From the NCBI GenBank assembly GCA_023014365.1, contig JAEBUN010000008.1:1426001-1490000 (forward strand): DNA of 64,000 nucleotides, given 5' to 3'. The notes under the pieces are model-generated. The model was not told the origin of the DNA, ran no database searches, and saw only the letters and a list, made by a program, of their open reading frames with translations. Of this stretch, positions 32,319 to 43,810 are shown piece after piece (positions within the stretch are counted from its first letter, which is position 1; each line of letters starts with the position of its first letter). The translations under genes and the position numbers were made by a program. Source of the stretch: Lepiota brunneoincarnata. Its lineage: Eukaryota > Basidiomycota > Agaricomycetes > Agaricales > Agaricaceae.

Positions 32319-33385
32319 CCAACACCATCACCACCTCACTTAGCTGGTGCTCCAGTCAAGTCTCCCGCAAGCACTGTGGAGATTTCACCTTCTCCAGATT
32401 TGGAACTTCTCCTGGAGCTATCTCCTGTTCCACAGGAGCCGGTGTTCGTTTTTCAAGACTCTCTTCTAGCCTCACCTTCTCCTGTCCCTTCTCATTTGCC
32501 TAGCCTGGTGATTCCAGAGATCCCTCAAGAGTCTCCTCATGCTGGCCCGTTGCATCAAAAACGCATTCTTTCATCCAAGAAGAGTTCCAACACACAGACA
32601 AAGAAATACATTGAGCTTGCTTTTGTGTTAGAGCCGGTGCGGGTTGGGACCGAGGCGGAGGGTTGGGGTGGTAACCTTGATATAAGGTAACCGGGGGACA
32701 GGGCGAAGTTAGTACATAGACTTTGGGACCGAGGCGGAGTAGGTCAGGTGGGGGGTTGGACTTGCGGCCTCAGCGTATGTGCTGTGCCCTCCTACTGTCC
32801 TAGTCCGTATTTCAGGAAGTCGGGACCGAGGCGGAGCGAGGCAGAAGAGAGGAGAGGATAGAGAACAGGGAGCTGGTCCGCTGCTCGATTCGATTATCAG
32901 ACTGAGGAGTACAAGCCAAGTACCTACAGTATATATACTACTGGCCTTACGAACTATGACTCGTACTGATTATGTGCGGAGCGAAGCGGAGGCCGATATA
33001 TGTAGTTACAAACGGATTACGAACAGATTACGAATGGAATGGAAACTGGTACAGGTATGGAGACCGATAACGTATCTTGACTACGGACGGGAAATGGAGA
33101 CTGGAACTAGAGGCACCGAGGGTCAGGTGACCATGGCACGTGTGGAGGTGGTCGCGTGATCGGGGCAGTGGGTTGCGGTTGGAGCAAGTTGGGGCCGAGT
33201 TGGAGGGCAGAGGGTTGTTGTGTGGAGCACACGTGGAATCGAGAAGCTGAAGTTTAAGTGATTAGACTCTGAGTTGGCATGGATATGACATTTCGACACT
33301 CTGAGGCTGCCATTATTCAGGACCATGGATACCACCACCCAGTCCCGCTCTTTTGTGAGGACTTTCCTAGGCTGCTGGCAGCTAG
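32319..33385 (+). pseudogene. A2 accessory gene 1, exon 4 continued
   Basis: The sequence after the B1 duplication matches exon 4 of A1 gene 1 (SPSPDLELLLE, VPQEPVFVFQDS, and the HPVPLFCEDF block near 33350). It is interrupted by a 676 bp insert at 32612-33287 and then cut at 33385 by gypsy B2. Exons 5-6, including the zinc cluster, should lie past the right edge of the window. Confidence 0.75.
32612..33287. mobile_element. 676 bp G-rich insert, unclassified
   Basis: Bounded by ACAT on both sides (32608-32611 and 33288-33291) and absent from the matching place in A1, so it is an insertion. It begins TGAGCTTGC but has no matching inverted end. It contains the repeat GGGACCGAGGCGGAG at 32646, 32725 and 32822 (the last base may vary) and a TATA-like ACAGTATATATAC near 32927. 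A solo LTR or short non-autonomous element is possible. Confidence 0.5.
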
Positions 33386-33769
33386 TGTTATCAAAAGTCT
33401 TATCAGAAGGACAGTTATTTTTAGTTCACATTCCCATGTCACTATGAAACCATCAGTAGTGTACATCAGAAGGACTATTGTTAGTACATGCCTCATGTTC
33501 CTTATCTCTGACTTGTAGTTACCCTGGTCCAAACTATTATAGTAGGGGTACAGCCACACTTAGATGTATATAAGGATACAGTACAATACCTTGTATCCTT
33601 ATCTTAGTGTTATAAAGTTCTTGCCTCCTATACCTCTTTGCCATAACCAGCTGGACTTATAGTGCTCCGTTGTCTCCAAGTCACATTTAGTAGGACAGGA
33701 CCAAGTCTGTATAGACATCCTGTGTCGAACTCCATGCTACTCAAGAGCAAACCCCTAACCTGGGTAACA
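33386..33769 (+). repeat. 5' LTR of gypsy B2
   Basis: 384 bp, same family as the B1 LTRs. Left duplication GCTAG (33381-33385). The 3' LTR is outside the window. Confidence 0.9.
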
Positions 33770-33770
33770 A

Positions 33771-33782
33771 AACACTAAGATA
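33771..33782 (+). other. Self-priming site of B2
   Basis: AACACTAAGATA again, complementary to 33600-33611 in the B2 LTR. Both B copies retain both arms. Confidence 0.7.
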
Positions 33783-33798
33783 CTTTGCTGCTTATCTC

Positions 33799-34059
33799 TT
33801 GCTTGCCCTCTACTCTGCTCTGCTCTGCCAACATACTGAAAGCGTCGGGGTACCCTGGTCATTCAAAATGACATGCAAAAGAAAACCACCCCTCTATGTA
33901 GCCATCACTATGTCCCTCAATCTCTCCCTGCCAGAAGACCTGGCTTACCTACTTATCTTCGTCTTCACCTCCACCACCACCCACATCGCCTACCAAATAA
34001 TCACCCTAGAACTTGAACACATCACGTGTCCCTGTCACTGCTGTGTCATCAGATCATAG
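33799..34059 (+). CDS. B2 leader ORF
   Basis: 86 codons, the uninterrupted counterpart of the B1 leader ORF. It contains a hydrophobic stretch (DLAYLLIFVFTSTTTHIAY) and a Cys/His patch (CPCHCCV). It ends at a TAG that is TGG in B1, so the family form is probably longer, with a second hydrophobic segment. No known family recognised; it could act as an upstream ORF limiting gag translation. Confidence 0.35.
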   Translation: MLALYSALLCQHTESVGVPWSFKMTCKRKPPLYVAITMSLNLSLPEDLAYLLIFVFTSTTTHIAYQIITLELEHITCPCHCCVIRS

Positions 34060-34140
34060 AACCTGTATTCAGGAATCTCCATCATTGCAACCCAATTTTT
34101 CATTCTTCTAGCAATAATTGATCGCTAGACAACTATCACC

Positions 34141-34890
34141 ATGCCTCCCAATCCACAACCACCTGCACTATGCATGTCAACTACACCCTTGGCCCTACTG
34201 GCTCCTCCCTTACGACCAAGACAACCTCCAACTCTGCCACCACCGCCACCACCCAGACAATTACAAATAATGGCCGCTGCACAAAACCCAAAGGAGTTAG
34301 GACTCCTCAAACCCATCGCCTTCAATGGAACTAGAAGACTTTTTGAAGATTGGATCTTCCAATGCGAAGTTTACGTGCTCGCCAACGCAACCACTTATAA
34401 CACCAACCTTGCTAGGACCCTATTTGTCCTCTCGACAATGCAATCAGGAGATGCCCGAGCATGGGCTAGACAATACCTCCATGAGAGGAATGCCCAAACC
34501 CCAGCTGGACAACCCATAGTCATGGAGTCATGGGACAACTTCACTGCCTGGCTTAGAGCCAACTTCACACTGGCAGATGAACATGTGTATGCACATACCA
34601 GACTTCAAACCCTGTATCAGGCAGGCAAACCAATGACTGAGCTTAATGCTCAGTTCAACAAACTCATCCGTCAATCCGGACTAAACAAAGATCGAACCCT
34701 GATCAACCTTTATCGCAAAGCAATTGATCGCCGCATTGCAATGAAAATTGATGAATCAGACAACCCTCCGACAACTATTGCCACTTGGTATACCCAAGCC
34801 AATAATCTCGATAATAACTTCTGACAAATCAACGCCCTCTATGGTACCCCCAGAAACATGTTCCCTCAGAGGAACCAATACCAACCCAAA
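34141..34890 (+). pseudogene. B2 gag, internally deleted
   Basis: ATG at 34141. The charged N-terminal region present in B1 (23298-25375) is missing after the third codon. The capsid domain then runs to a TGA at 34824. A second deletion removes the zinc-knuckle region: 34890 joins to sequence equivalent to about 26778 of B1. B2 therefore lacks the RNA-binding part of gag. Confidence 0.8.
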
Positions 34891-34976
34891 TAAACTCTGT
34901 ACAATTATGACTATCCCCAAATAAACAATCCCTTTTCTTACCCATCGAGATTTGGAGTGAATGGACATCAAAATCC

Positions 34977-36457
34977 GTGGCCATCACTGCCCTGATAGAC
35001 TCAGGAGCCCAAGGAAATTTTATTTCCCACAAAGTCGTTGAACGACATGGTTATCAAACCAAATGGCTGGACCAACCAATTCCTCTCAGCAATGTTGACG
35101 GAACTGACAACCAACATGGCAAGATCCATGAATACATCAAAATCAGGACCATCATTGATGGAAGAGACTGTACACTAGAAGCATACATCACAAACACTGG
35201 TGAAAAAGACCTCATCATTGGATTTCCCTGGCTGGAACAATACAATCCTGACATCAACTGGAAGACCAAGACATTCTCTTGGAAGCCCCAAATCAATCAC
35301 CAAGACTTCTCCAAACTCCTCAGAACCCTACAATTACCTGTCAAACTCAACTCCATCACCATGGACATAATGGCTGGAAAAACCTCTCAACCCAAGGAAA
35401 ACACCAAAGAATATGTCAACTTGTCAAATGTTGACCTTGATACTTTCTCTTTAGAAAGAGAAATGAACCCAATGCTTCTAACCCCATTAGAAGTAAACAC
35501 CAAAACAACACACACCACAACGCTCCACAATGAACAACACAACCCAACAAAATCAGCAAAACAAAAAGGAAAACAGCCAGAATCTAATAAAGAACCACCT
35601 GAGATCCCTCAGAGATTTGCCCAATGGGCTAAAATATTCAACAAGAAAGCTTCTGAACAATTACCACCATCAAGAACATTTGATCACGAAATCAAACTAA
35701 AACCAACATTTGAAGCAAAATCAATGAAACCTTATCAAGTGGCACCCGCTGAAGAAAAAGCACTAAAGGAATTTATAGATGAAAACCTCCAAAAAGGGTA
35801 CATCCGCCCCTCAAAATCCCCTATGGCATCACCCTTCTTCTTTGTTGCCAAGAAAGGAGGAGACCTCCGACCCTGCCAAGATTATCATTATCTAAACAAT
35901 CACACCATCAAAAATGCCTACCCAATCCCCATGATCTCCTCTATCATGGATAAAATCAAAGGAGCTAAGTACTTCACTAAGCTCAATGTCTGCCTAGGAT
36001 ACAATAATGTCAGGATCAAAGATGGCAACCAATGGAAAGCAGTGTTCAAGACTCCTATGGGTCTTTTTGAACCAACTGTTATGTTTTTTGGACTCTGCAA
36101 TAGTCCTGCAACATTCCAACATATGATGGACATGCTATTCTCCAAAATAATGGAGAAAGGAGGAATCATCATCTACATGGATGATATCCTAATCTACAGT
36201 AAAACTCAGAAAGAAACCAACCAACTTACAGAAAAAGTACTGCAGATCCTGCAGGAAAACGACCTCTACCTCAAAATGGAGAAATGCAAGTTCAACAAAC
36301 AATGACTTGAATATCTTGGCATGATTATCATGCCAGACAAGATCAAAATGGATCCTGGAAAACTCAAGGGAATAAAAGACTGGCCAGTGCCAAAAACAGT
36401 CCGACGTGTTTGGAAATTCATTGGATTCTGTAACTTCTACCAGAAGTTCATCCACAA
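34977..36457 (+). pseudogene. B2 pol, protease and RT part
   Basis: Open from the protease (LIDSGAQ) through RT (YMDDIL near 36180) to a TGA at 36303-36305. That codon is CGA in B1. Coding continues in frame to 36457, where the Helitron array is inserted inside the [12 protein letters not shown] region. RT shows changes relative to B1 such as Asp-to-Asn in KL(D/N)V, altering the first catalytic Asp. The remainder of pol is at 60897. Confidence 0.85.
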
Positions 36458-38839
36458 CAAGCTTATGCTCGTGTGCCTTCGGCACACATATTTGGGCGAC
36501 TTTAGCATTATAGTTAAGCTTAGGAAGAGTTGAGTGAAAAAAAGTTTTTTGGAAGTCACATGACTTTGTTTACTAATGTTTGGTATCAACTGAATTGATC
36601 ACATAATCTTGTTTGATGACCTTAGCATTATCTGAATAGGTGCCCAGACCCTTTGGCCTGGGCACTTGGAGTGTGCTAATTGTTTCTATTACTTATATCT
36701 TGAATACAGCATGAAACTGATCACAATACATGCCTGAGCTTACACTTGTGTGCTGAAGGCACACAAATTTGGGTGACATTAGCATTATAGTTAAGTTTAG
36801 AAAGATTTGAGTGAAAAGAAAGTTTTTGGAAATCACATGACTTTGTTTACTAATGTTTTGTCTTCATTGAATGGATCACATGATCTTATTTGATGACCTT
36901 AGCATTATCTGAATAGATGCCCAGACCCTTCGGCCTGGGCACTTGGAGTATGCTAATTGTTTATATTATCTAAAGCTTAGTATTGTCTAAGTATGTTATG
37001 TTACTTATATCTTGAATACAGCATGAAAATGACCACAACCCATGCCTTTGGTACATATGTATGTGTAGTCACTTTCCAATGCAATTTAGCATTATCCTAA
37101 TATGTTGTGTTACTTATATCTTGAACACAGCAGGAAACTGACCACAATCTAGCCTTGTATGAATATCTTATGTTACTTATATCTTAAATACAGCAGGAAA
37201 CTGATCACAATCCATGCCTTTGGCATGCATGTGTGATCAATTTCCATCGCAATCTAGCATTGTCTGAATATCTTATGTTACTTATGTTGCGAACACAGCA
37301 GGAAACTGACCACAATCCATGCCTTTGGCATGCATGTGTGGTCAATTTCCATCACAATCTAGCATTATCTGAATATGTTATACTACTTATATCTTAAACA
37401 CATCATGAAACTGACCACAATCCATGCCTCTGGCATGCATGTGTGGTCAATTTCCATCGCAATTTAGCATTATCCTAATCATGTTACTTATATCTTGGAC
37501 ATAGTATGGGTGTGTGGTCCCTTAGTATTGATTATATCAAATTTCCACTATTAACTGAGCAGTTAGATTTATCTGTAATTTATTTCTAATTTTCCTGAAT
37601 TTTTAGTGATTATTTTTATAGTTTATTTGTGATTTACAATGATGTTGGATGTATCCCTTGATCCAGTTTGACAATACATATTATTTTAACATTATCCAAA
37701 TTTTTGGGAATTTATGCGTATTTTTAGCGAATTTTTATGGCTGGAGAGGGATGGTGGCAGGAAGATCAATGGTGGACTGAGCGTGAGAAGCTCAGATGGG
37801 CATTGATCCGGATTTGTCAGCAATTGCCAAAATCTCGATGTTTCCAAAGAAATTCCAATTGCTCGGCATTCCACCTATCGATTTATTTGTGGATTGTTTG
37901 GGGGCCATGGTAGAGATGTAAGACACGTGAATCCCAGGTTTGGCGCGAGGGGAATGAGCATATGAGCGGAGATATTGAATATCATGTGCAATATAAAACT
38001 GAGTGTTGCACACTATTGTGCCTATCAATTTGCTTCAAGACTTTGAGGACATGCCCACCCGTAAGAGGGGTAACATGGGACCAAGCAGTGAATATTCCAA
38101 ATAAAAGCAGGGCCCTGGGACGAATTTCCTTCAGAATTACAGTGTAATTACATTTTCTCCACAATCTCCCTATTGATTCTGTTCCAGATTCTTGCGAGGT
38201 CTTTGCGATCCGTACCGTAAAGGGGCCCCACGGTATTGTAGCAATTGAGCCAGTGGAAGCCACTCGAAATGCGCTTTTTGCATTTTCCCCTCTGATGGCC
38301 ATCAGGGGCCATGTCCACTTCCTCAACATCCCACCTATCAATAAATATCCGTTAAATCAGGGGTTTGCCATGCTCATGGCCGCTCCCCAATCCCAAATTC
38401 ATATTGCAAATGAACACTTCTAGCACTGGGAATACCCCCATCAATATTCCCATCAAAGGTGTGATTCCGCATTGTTCTCCCTATCAATTTACCTCGCGTC
38501 TTCGCCGGACGGGAGGGCCAATGTAGTTCCTTTAGACCCCCAGGTATCGCGCCGAATGACCAACCATAGCACCCTCCATACCCCCTTCCTCTCAAACAAA
38601 GATCAATTTATTCCTCAACATTCTTCCTATCATCTTCCTTGGTTTCTTCGCCGTTCACATCTCGCCATCCACCCCCCCGGATCCCCAAGTTTATAGACCC
38701 CCAAACCCCCTCCTTGGAATCCACCCCCTCAGCCAGCCAATCAGAAAATATTATGTCAGGCTGACAAATCTTAGTCAGCGCTGACTAAAAATTGGTAAGC
38801 CAGCCATCACCCCACGCCCTTCTCCCCTTCTATATAAGA
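36458..38839 (-). mobile_element. Helitron unit U1 (non-autonomous)
   Basis: 2382 bp. 3' end type I (CGAGCATAAGCTTG, one change from a perfect palindrome) next to GTGTGCCGAAGGCACAC. The 3' half carries hairpin minisatellites (about 37010-37500); the 5' half, from an ATGGCTGGAGAGG block at 37737, is the region shared with the autonomous unit. No transposase. Confidence 0.85.
37010..37500. repeat. Hairpin minisatellite of ~100 bp units (U1)
   Basis: Each unit carries TGACCACAATCCATGCC, a 3-base loop, then GGCATGCATGTGTGGTCA, a near-perfect 17 bp stem, followed by TTTCCAT and a GCATT(A/G)TCTGAATATG spacer. Similar arrays: 39110-39700, 41690-42190, 53690-54260, 56330-56890 and 59200-59600. The loop and inner stem vary between copies. 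Confidence 0.8.
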
Positions 38840-41017
38840 CGAGCTTTCGCTCGTGTGCCTTCGGCACACATATTTGGGTGACTTTAGCATTATAGGAAGA
38901 TTTGAGTGAAAAAAAAAGTTTTTTGGAAGTCACATGACTTTGTTTACAATTGGTTGTGCATCAGTGAATGGATCACATGATCTTGTTTGATGATCTTAGC
39001 ATTATCTGAATAGATGCCCAGACCCTTCGGCCTGGGCACTTGGAGTGTGCTAGTTGTTTATATTATCTAAAGTTTAGTATTATTCAAGTATGTTATGTTA
39101 TTTATATCTTGAATTCAGTAGGGAACTGACTACAATCCATGCCTTCAGCATGCATGTGTGGTCAATTTCCATCACAATTTAGTATTGTCTGAATATGTTA
39201 TATTACTTATATCTTGAACACAGCATGAAACTGACCACAATCCATGCCTCCAGCATGTATGTGTGGTCAATTTCTATTGCAATTTAGCATTATCCTAATC
39301 TTAGCATTGTCTAGGTATAATATGTTACTTATATTTGAACACAGTAGTGGGTGGTCAATTTCTATCACAATCTAGCATTGTCTGAATATGTTGTGTTACT
39401 TATATTGTGAACACAGCAGGAAACTGACCACAATCCATACCTTCAGCATGCATGTGTAGTCAATTTCCATCGCAATCTAGCATTATCTGAATATGTTGTG
39501 TTACTGATATCTTGAACACAGCAGGAAACTGACCACAATCCATGCCTTTGGCATGCATGTGTGATCAATTTCCATCACAATCTAGCATTGTCTGAATATC
39601 TTATACTACTTATATTTCAAACACAGTATGAAACTAACCACAATCCATGCTGTTGGCATGCATGTGTGGTTACTTTCTATCACAATTTACCACTATCCTG
39701 ATCTTAGCATTGATTATATCAATTTACTTTGCATTTCTCTCACTGAGCAGTTAGATTTATCTTTAATTTATTTCTAATTTTCCTGAATTTTTACAATTAT
39801 CTTTATGGTTTTATTTGCTATTTACGATGATTTTGGATATATTGCTTGGTCTTGTTTAACAATAAGTATTCTTTTAATATTATCCGAATTTCCACGAATT
39901 TAAGCGTATTTTTAGCGATTTTTTATGGCTGGAGAGGGATGGTGGCAGGAAGATCAATGGTGGACGGGGCGTGAGAAGCTCAGGTGGGCATTGATCCGGA
40001 TGTGTCAGCAATTGCCAGAATTTCCATGTTCCCAAAGAAATTCCGATTGCTCAACGTTCCACCTATTGATTTATTTGTGGATTGCTTGGAGGCCATGATG
40101 GGGATGTATGACACGTGAATCCCAGGTTTGGCGCGAGGGGAATGAGTATATGAGCGGAGATATTCAATATCATGTACAAAATGAAATTGAGTGTTGCACT
40201 ATATTGTTCCTATGGGTATGGTCCAGGACTTTGAGGGCATGTGCACATAGATGAGGGGTAACATGTGCCAATGTAGCAAAGATTTAGGATAATTGCAGGG
40301 CCCTGGGATGAATTTCCTTTTAAATTACAGTGTAATTACTATTCCTCCACATTCTCCCTATTGATTCTGTTCCAGATTTTTGCGAGGTCTTCGCAGTTTG
40401 TACCCCAAATGAGATACAAAGTATTGTAGCAATTGAGCCAGTGGAAGCCACTCAAATACGCTTTTTGCATTTTCCCCTCTGATGGGCCATCAAAGCCCAT
40501 GTCCAATTGCTCAACATCCCACCGATGAATAAATACTCGTTAAATCAGAGGATTGCCATGCCTATAGCCGCTCCCCAATCCCATATTTACATTGCGAACG
40601 AACGCCTCTGGCACTGGGAATACCCCCATCAATATCCCCATCAAAGGTGTTATCCCTCATTGTTCTCTCTATCGATTTGCTTTGCGTCTTCGCGAAGGGG
40701 GAGAGCCAGTGCACCCCAGCCGGAATCCCAAGTATCATTGCCATTGAACCATTTCCCAACCCTCTACAGACACCTCTTGCCCCACAAAGATCAATTTATT
40801 CCTCAACATTCTTTCTATCAACCTGCTTCGTAATTTCGCCGTTCACATCTCGCAATCCACCCCCCCAGATCCCCAGAATTATAGAATTCCAAACCCCCTC
40901 CTTGTCATTGACCCCCCCAGCCAGCCAATCAGATAATTTTATGTCAGCATGACAAATCTTAGTCAGCTCTGACTCAGCACCCATCATCTCACCCTCGACG
41001 TCCCATTCTCTATAAGA
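38840..41017 (-). mobile_element. Helitron unit U2 (non-autonomous)
   Basis: 2178 bp, 3' end type I with a perfect palindrome and GAAA loop (CGAGCGAAAGCTCG). Its middle (about 39030-40400) is nearly identical to parts of U6 and U7, while its 5' end differs from them, indicating mosaic origin. Confidence 0.85.
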
Positions 41018-43489
41018 CTAGGGTAAGACCCTAGCTGTGCCTTCGGCACAGGGAATATAATTATAAAATTTTGTTAGGTCACATGACTTTGTTTGGTGAT
41101 ATTTGTTTGTCTGTATTTGTCAATGTATTGATCATATAACCTTATTTAATTATCTGAGTTAGTCTAGATACTTGAAATGTATTAGTTAAATGAGTTTAGG
41201 ATAAGTTTTTTCTGAATCACATGATCATGTTTACCAATATTTTAATGACTTTAGCATTATCTGAATAGATGCCCAGACCCTTCGGCCTGGGCACTTGGAG
41301 TATGCTTATTGTTTAATATATATCTTGAACAAACATTTTAATAATAGTTGAGTTTAGGAATATTTAAGTAAAAAAATGTTTTATGGAAGTCACATGACTT
41401 TGTTTACTAATGTTTGGTATCAACTGAATGGATCACATAATCCTGTTTAATAACCTTAACATTATCTGAATAGATAGCCTAAATCCTTCAGCCTGGGCAC
41501 TTAGAGTATGTATTCTACTTGTTTTGAGAGAGATTCAATTTTTCTGAGTCACAGAATCTTATTTACTGATATTTTAATCATTTTAGCATTATCTGAATAG
41601 ATGCCCAGACCTTTTGGCCTGGGCACTTGGAGTGTGCTAATTGTTTATATTATCTGAAGCTTAGCATTGTCTAAGTATGTTATGTTACTTATATTGTGAA
41701 TACAGCAAGAAAATAACCACAATCTATCCCTTCAGTACATATGTATGTATAGTCACTTTCCAATACAATTTAGCATTGTCTAAATATATTGTGTTACTTA
41801 TATCTTGAACACAGTAGGAAACTGACCACAATCTAGCCTTGTCTGAATATCTTATACTACTTATATCTTGAATACAACAGGAAACTGACCACAATCCATG
41901 CCTCCGGCATGCATGTGTGATCAATTTCCATCACAATCTAGCATTGTCTGAATATTATATGTTACTTATGTTGTGAACACAGCAGGAAACTGACCACAAT
42001 CCATGCCTCTGGCATGCATGTGTGGTCAATTTCCATCACAATCTAGCATTATCTGAATATGTTATACTACTTATATCTTAAACACATCATGAAACTGACC
42101 ACAATCCATGCTAGAGGCATGCATGTGTGGTTAATTTCCATCGCAATTTAGCATTATCCTAATCATGTTACTTATATCTTGGACATAGTATGGGTGTGTG
42201 GTCCCTTAGTATTGATTACATCAAAGATTTATCTGTAATTTATTTCTAATTTTCCTGAATTTTTAACGATTATTTTTACAGTTTATTTGTGATTTACAAT
42301 GATGTTGGATGTATTCCTTGATCCAGTTTGACAATAAGTATTATTTTAATATTATCCAAATTTCTGGGAATTTATGCGTATTTTTAGCGAATTTTTATGG
42401 CTGGAGAGGGATGGTGGCAGGAAGATCAATGGTGGACTGAGCATGAGAAGCTCAGATGGGCATTGATCCGGATGTGTCAGCAATTGCCAGAATTTTGATG
42501 TTTCCAAAGAAATTCCACTTGCTCGACATCCCACCTATCGATTTATTTGCGGATTGTTTGGGGGCCATGGTGGAGATGTCAGACACGTGAATCCCAGGTT
42601 TTGCGCGAGGGGAATGAGCATATAAGCGGAGACATTGAATATCATGTACAATATAAAACTGAGTGTTGCACAATATTGTGCCTATTGATTTGCTTCACGA
42701 CTTTGAGGACATGTCCACCCATAGGAGGGGTAACATGGGACCAAGCAGCGAATATTCCAAATAAATGCAGGGCCCTGGGACGAATTTCCTTTAGAATTAC
42801 AGTGTATTTACTATTGCTCCACATTCTTCCTATCGATTCTCTTTTGGACTTTTGTCCAATATTTGCCATCCAAATCCACCAGGGTCCCCAAAGTATGGTA
42901 GCAATTGAGCGAGTGGAAGCCAGGTAGAATCCGCTTTTTGCATTTCCCCCTCTGATGGGCCATCAAAGCCCATGTTCAATTGCTCAACATCCCACCTATC
43001 AATAAATACCTGTTAAATTGGGGTACTTGCATATCCATAGCCGCACCCTAACCCCAAATTCCCATAGAGATTGAACGCCCCTAGCACTGGGGATACCCCC
43101 ATCAATATTCCGATCAATAGTGGTATTCCTCATTGTTCCCTCTATTGATTTGCTTCGCGTTTTTGCCGGGACGGAGGGCCAATGGGATTTCCCCAGTCCC
43201 CAAAGTATTGTGTTGAATGACCTACTGTAGCACCCTCCATACCCCCATCTTTCCCCACAAAGATTAATTTATTCCTCAACATTCCTCCTATCAACTCCCT
43301 TTGTAATTTCGCCGTTTACATCTCGCTACCTACCCCCCCAGATTCCCAAGTTTATAGACCCTCAAACCCCCTCCTTGTCATCGACCCCCTCAGCCAGCCA
43401 ATCAGAAAATATTACAAATGCTGACCAATGCTGACTAAAATTTGTCAGCCAGCCATCATCCCAGGCTCGTTGTCCCATTCTCTTATAGA
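41018..43489 (-). mobile_element. Helitron unit U3 (non-autonomous)
   Basis: 2472 bp, 3' end type II (CTAGGGTCTTACCCTAG with CTGTGCCGAAGGCACAG). The first 670 bases match U8. Two full internal TGCCCAG...CTGGGCA hairpins and one decayed copy; minisatellite hairpins at about 41690-42190. Confidence 0.85.
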
Positions 43490-43810
43490 CTAGGGTAAGA
43501 CCCTAGCTGTGCCTTCGGCACAGGGAGTATATTAAGAGAAGAGTTATAGTTGAGTTTGTAGTGAGATTGGCAAAATTTTGAGTTTTTTTGAGTCACATGA
43601 CATTGTTTGTAACTGTTTTGATGTGTAGATCTTTTATACATTTGTCTATAGTAAGATAATCACCCCTGTGCCTTTGGCACAGGTATGATTCTCTTATTCT
43701 CATCTCATCTCCGAATAGACCACAATCCATGCCTTTGGCATGGATCATGGTCTATTTATTTGACTCAATCTTTAACCATTGAATACCACAAATACTGTAT
43801 AAATATCTAT

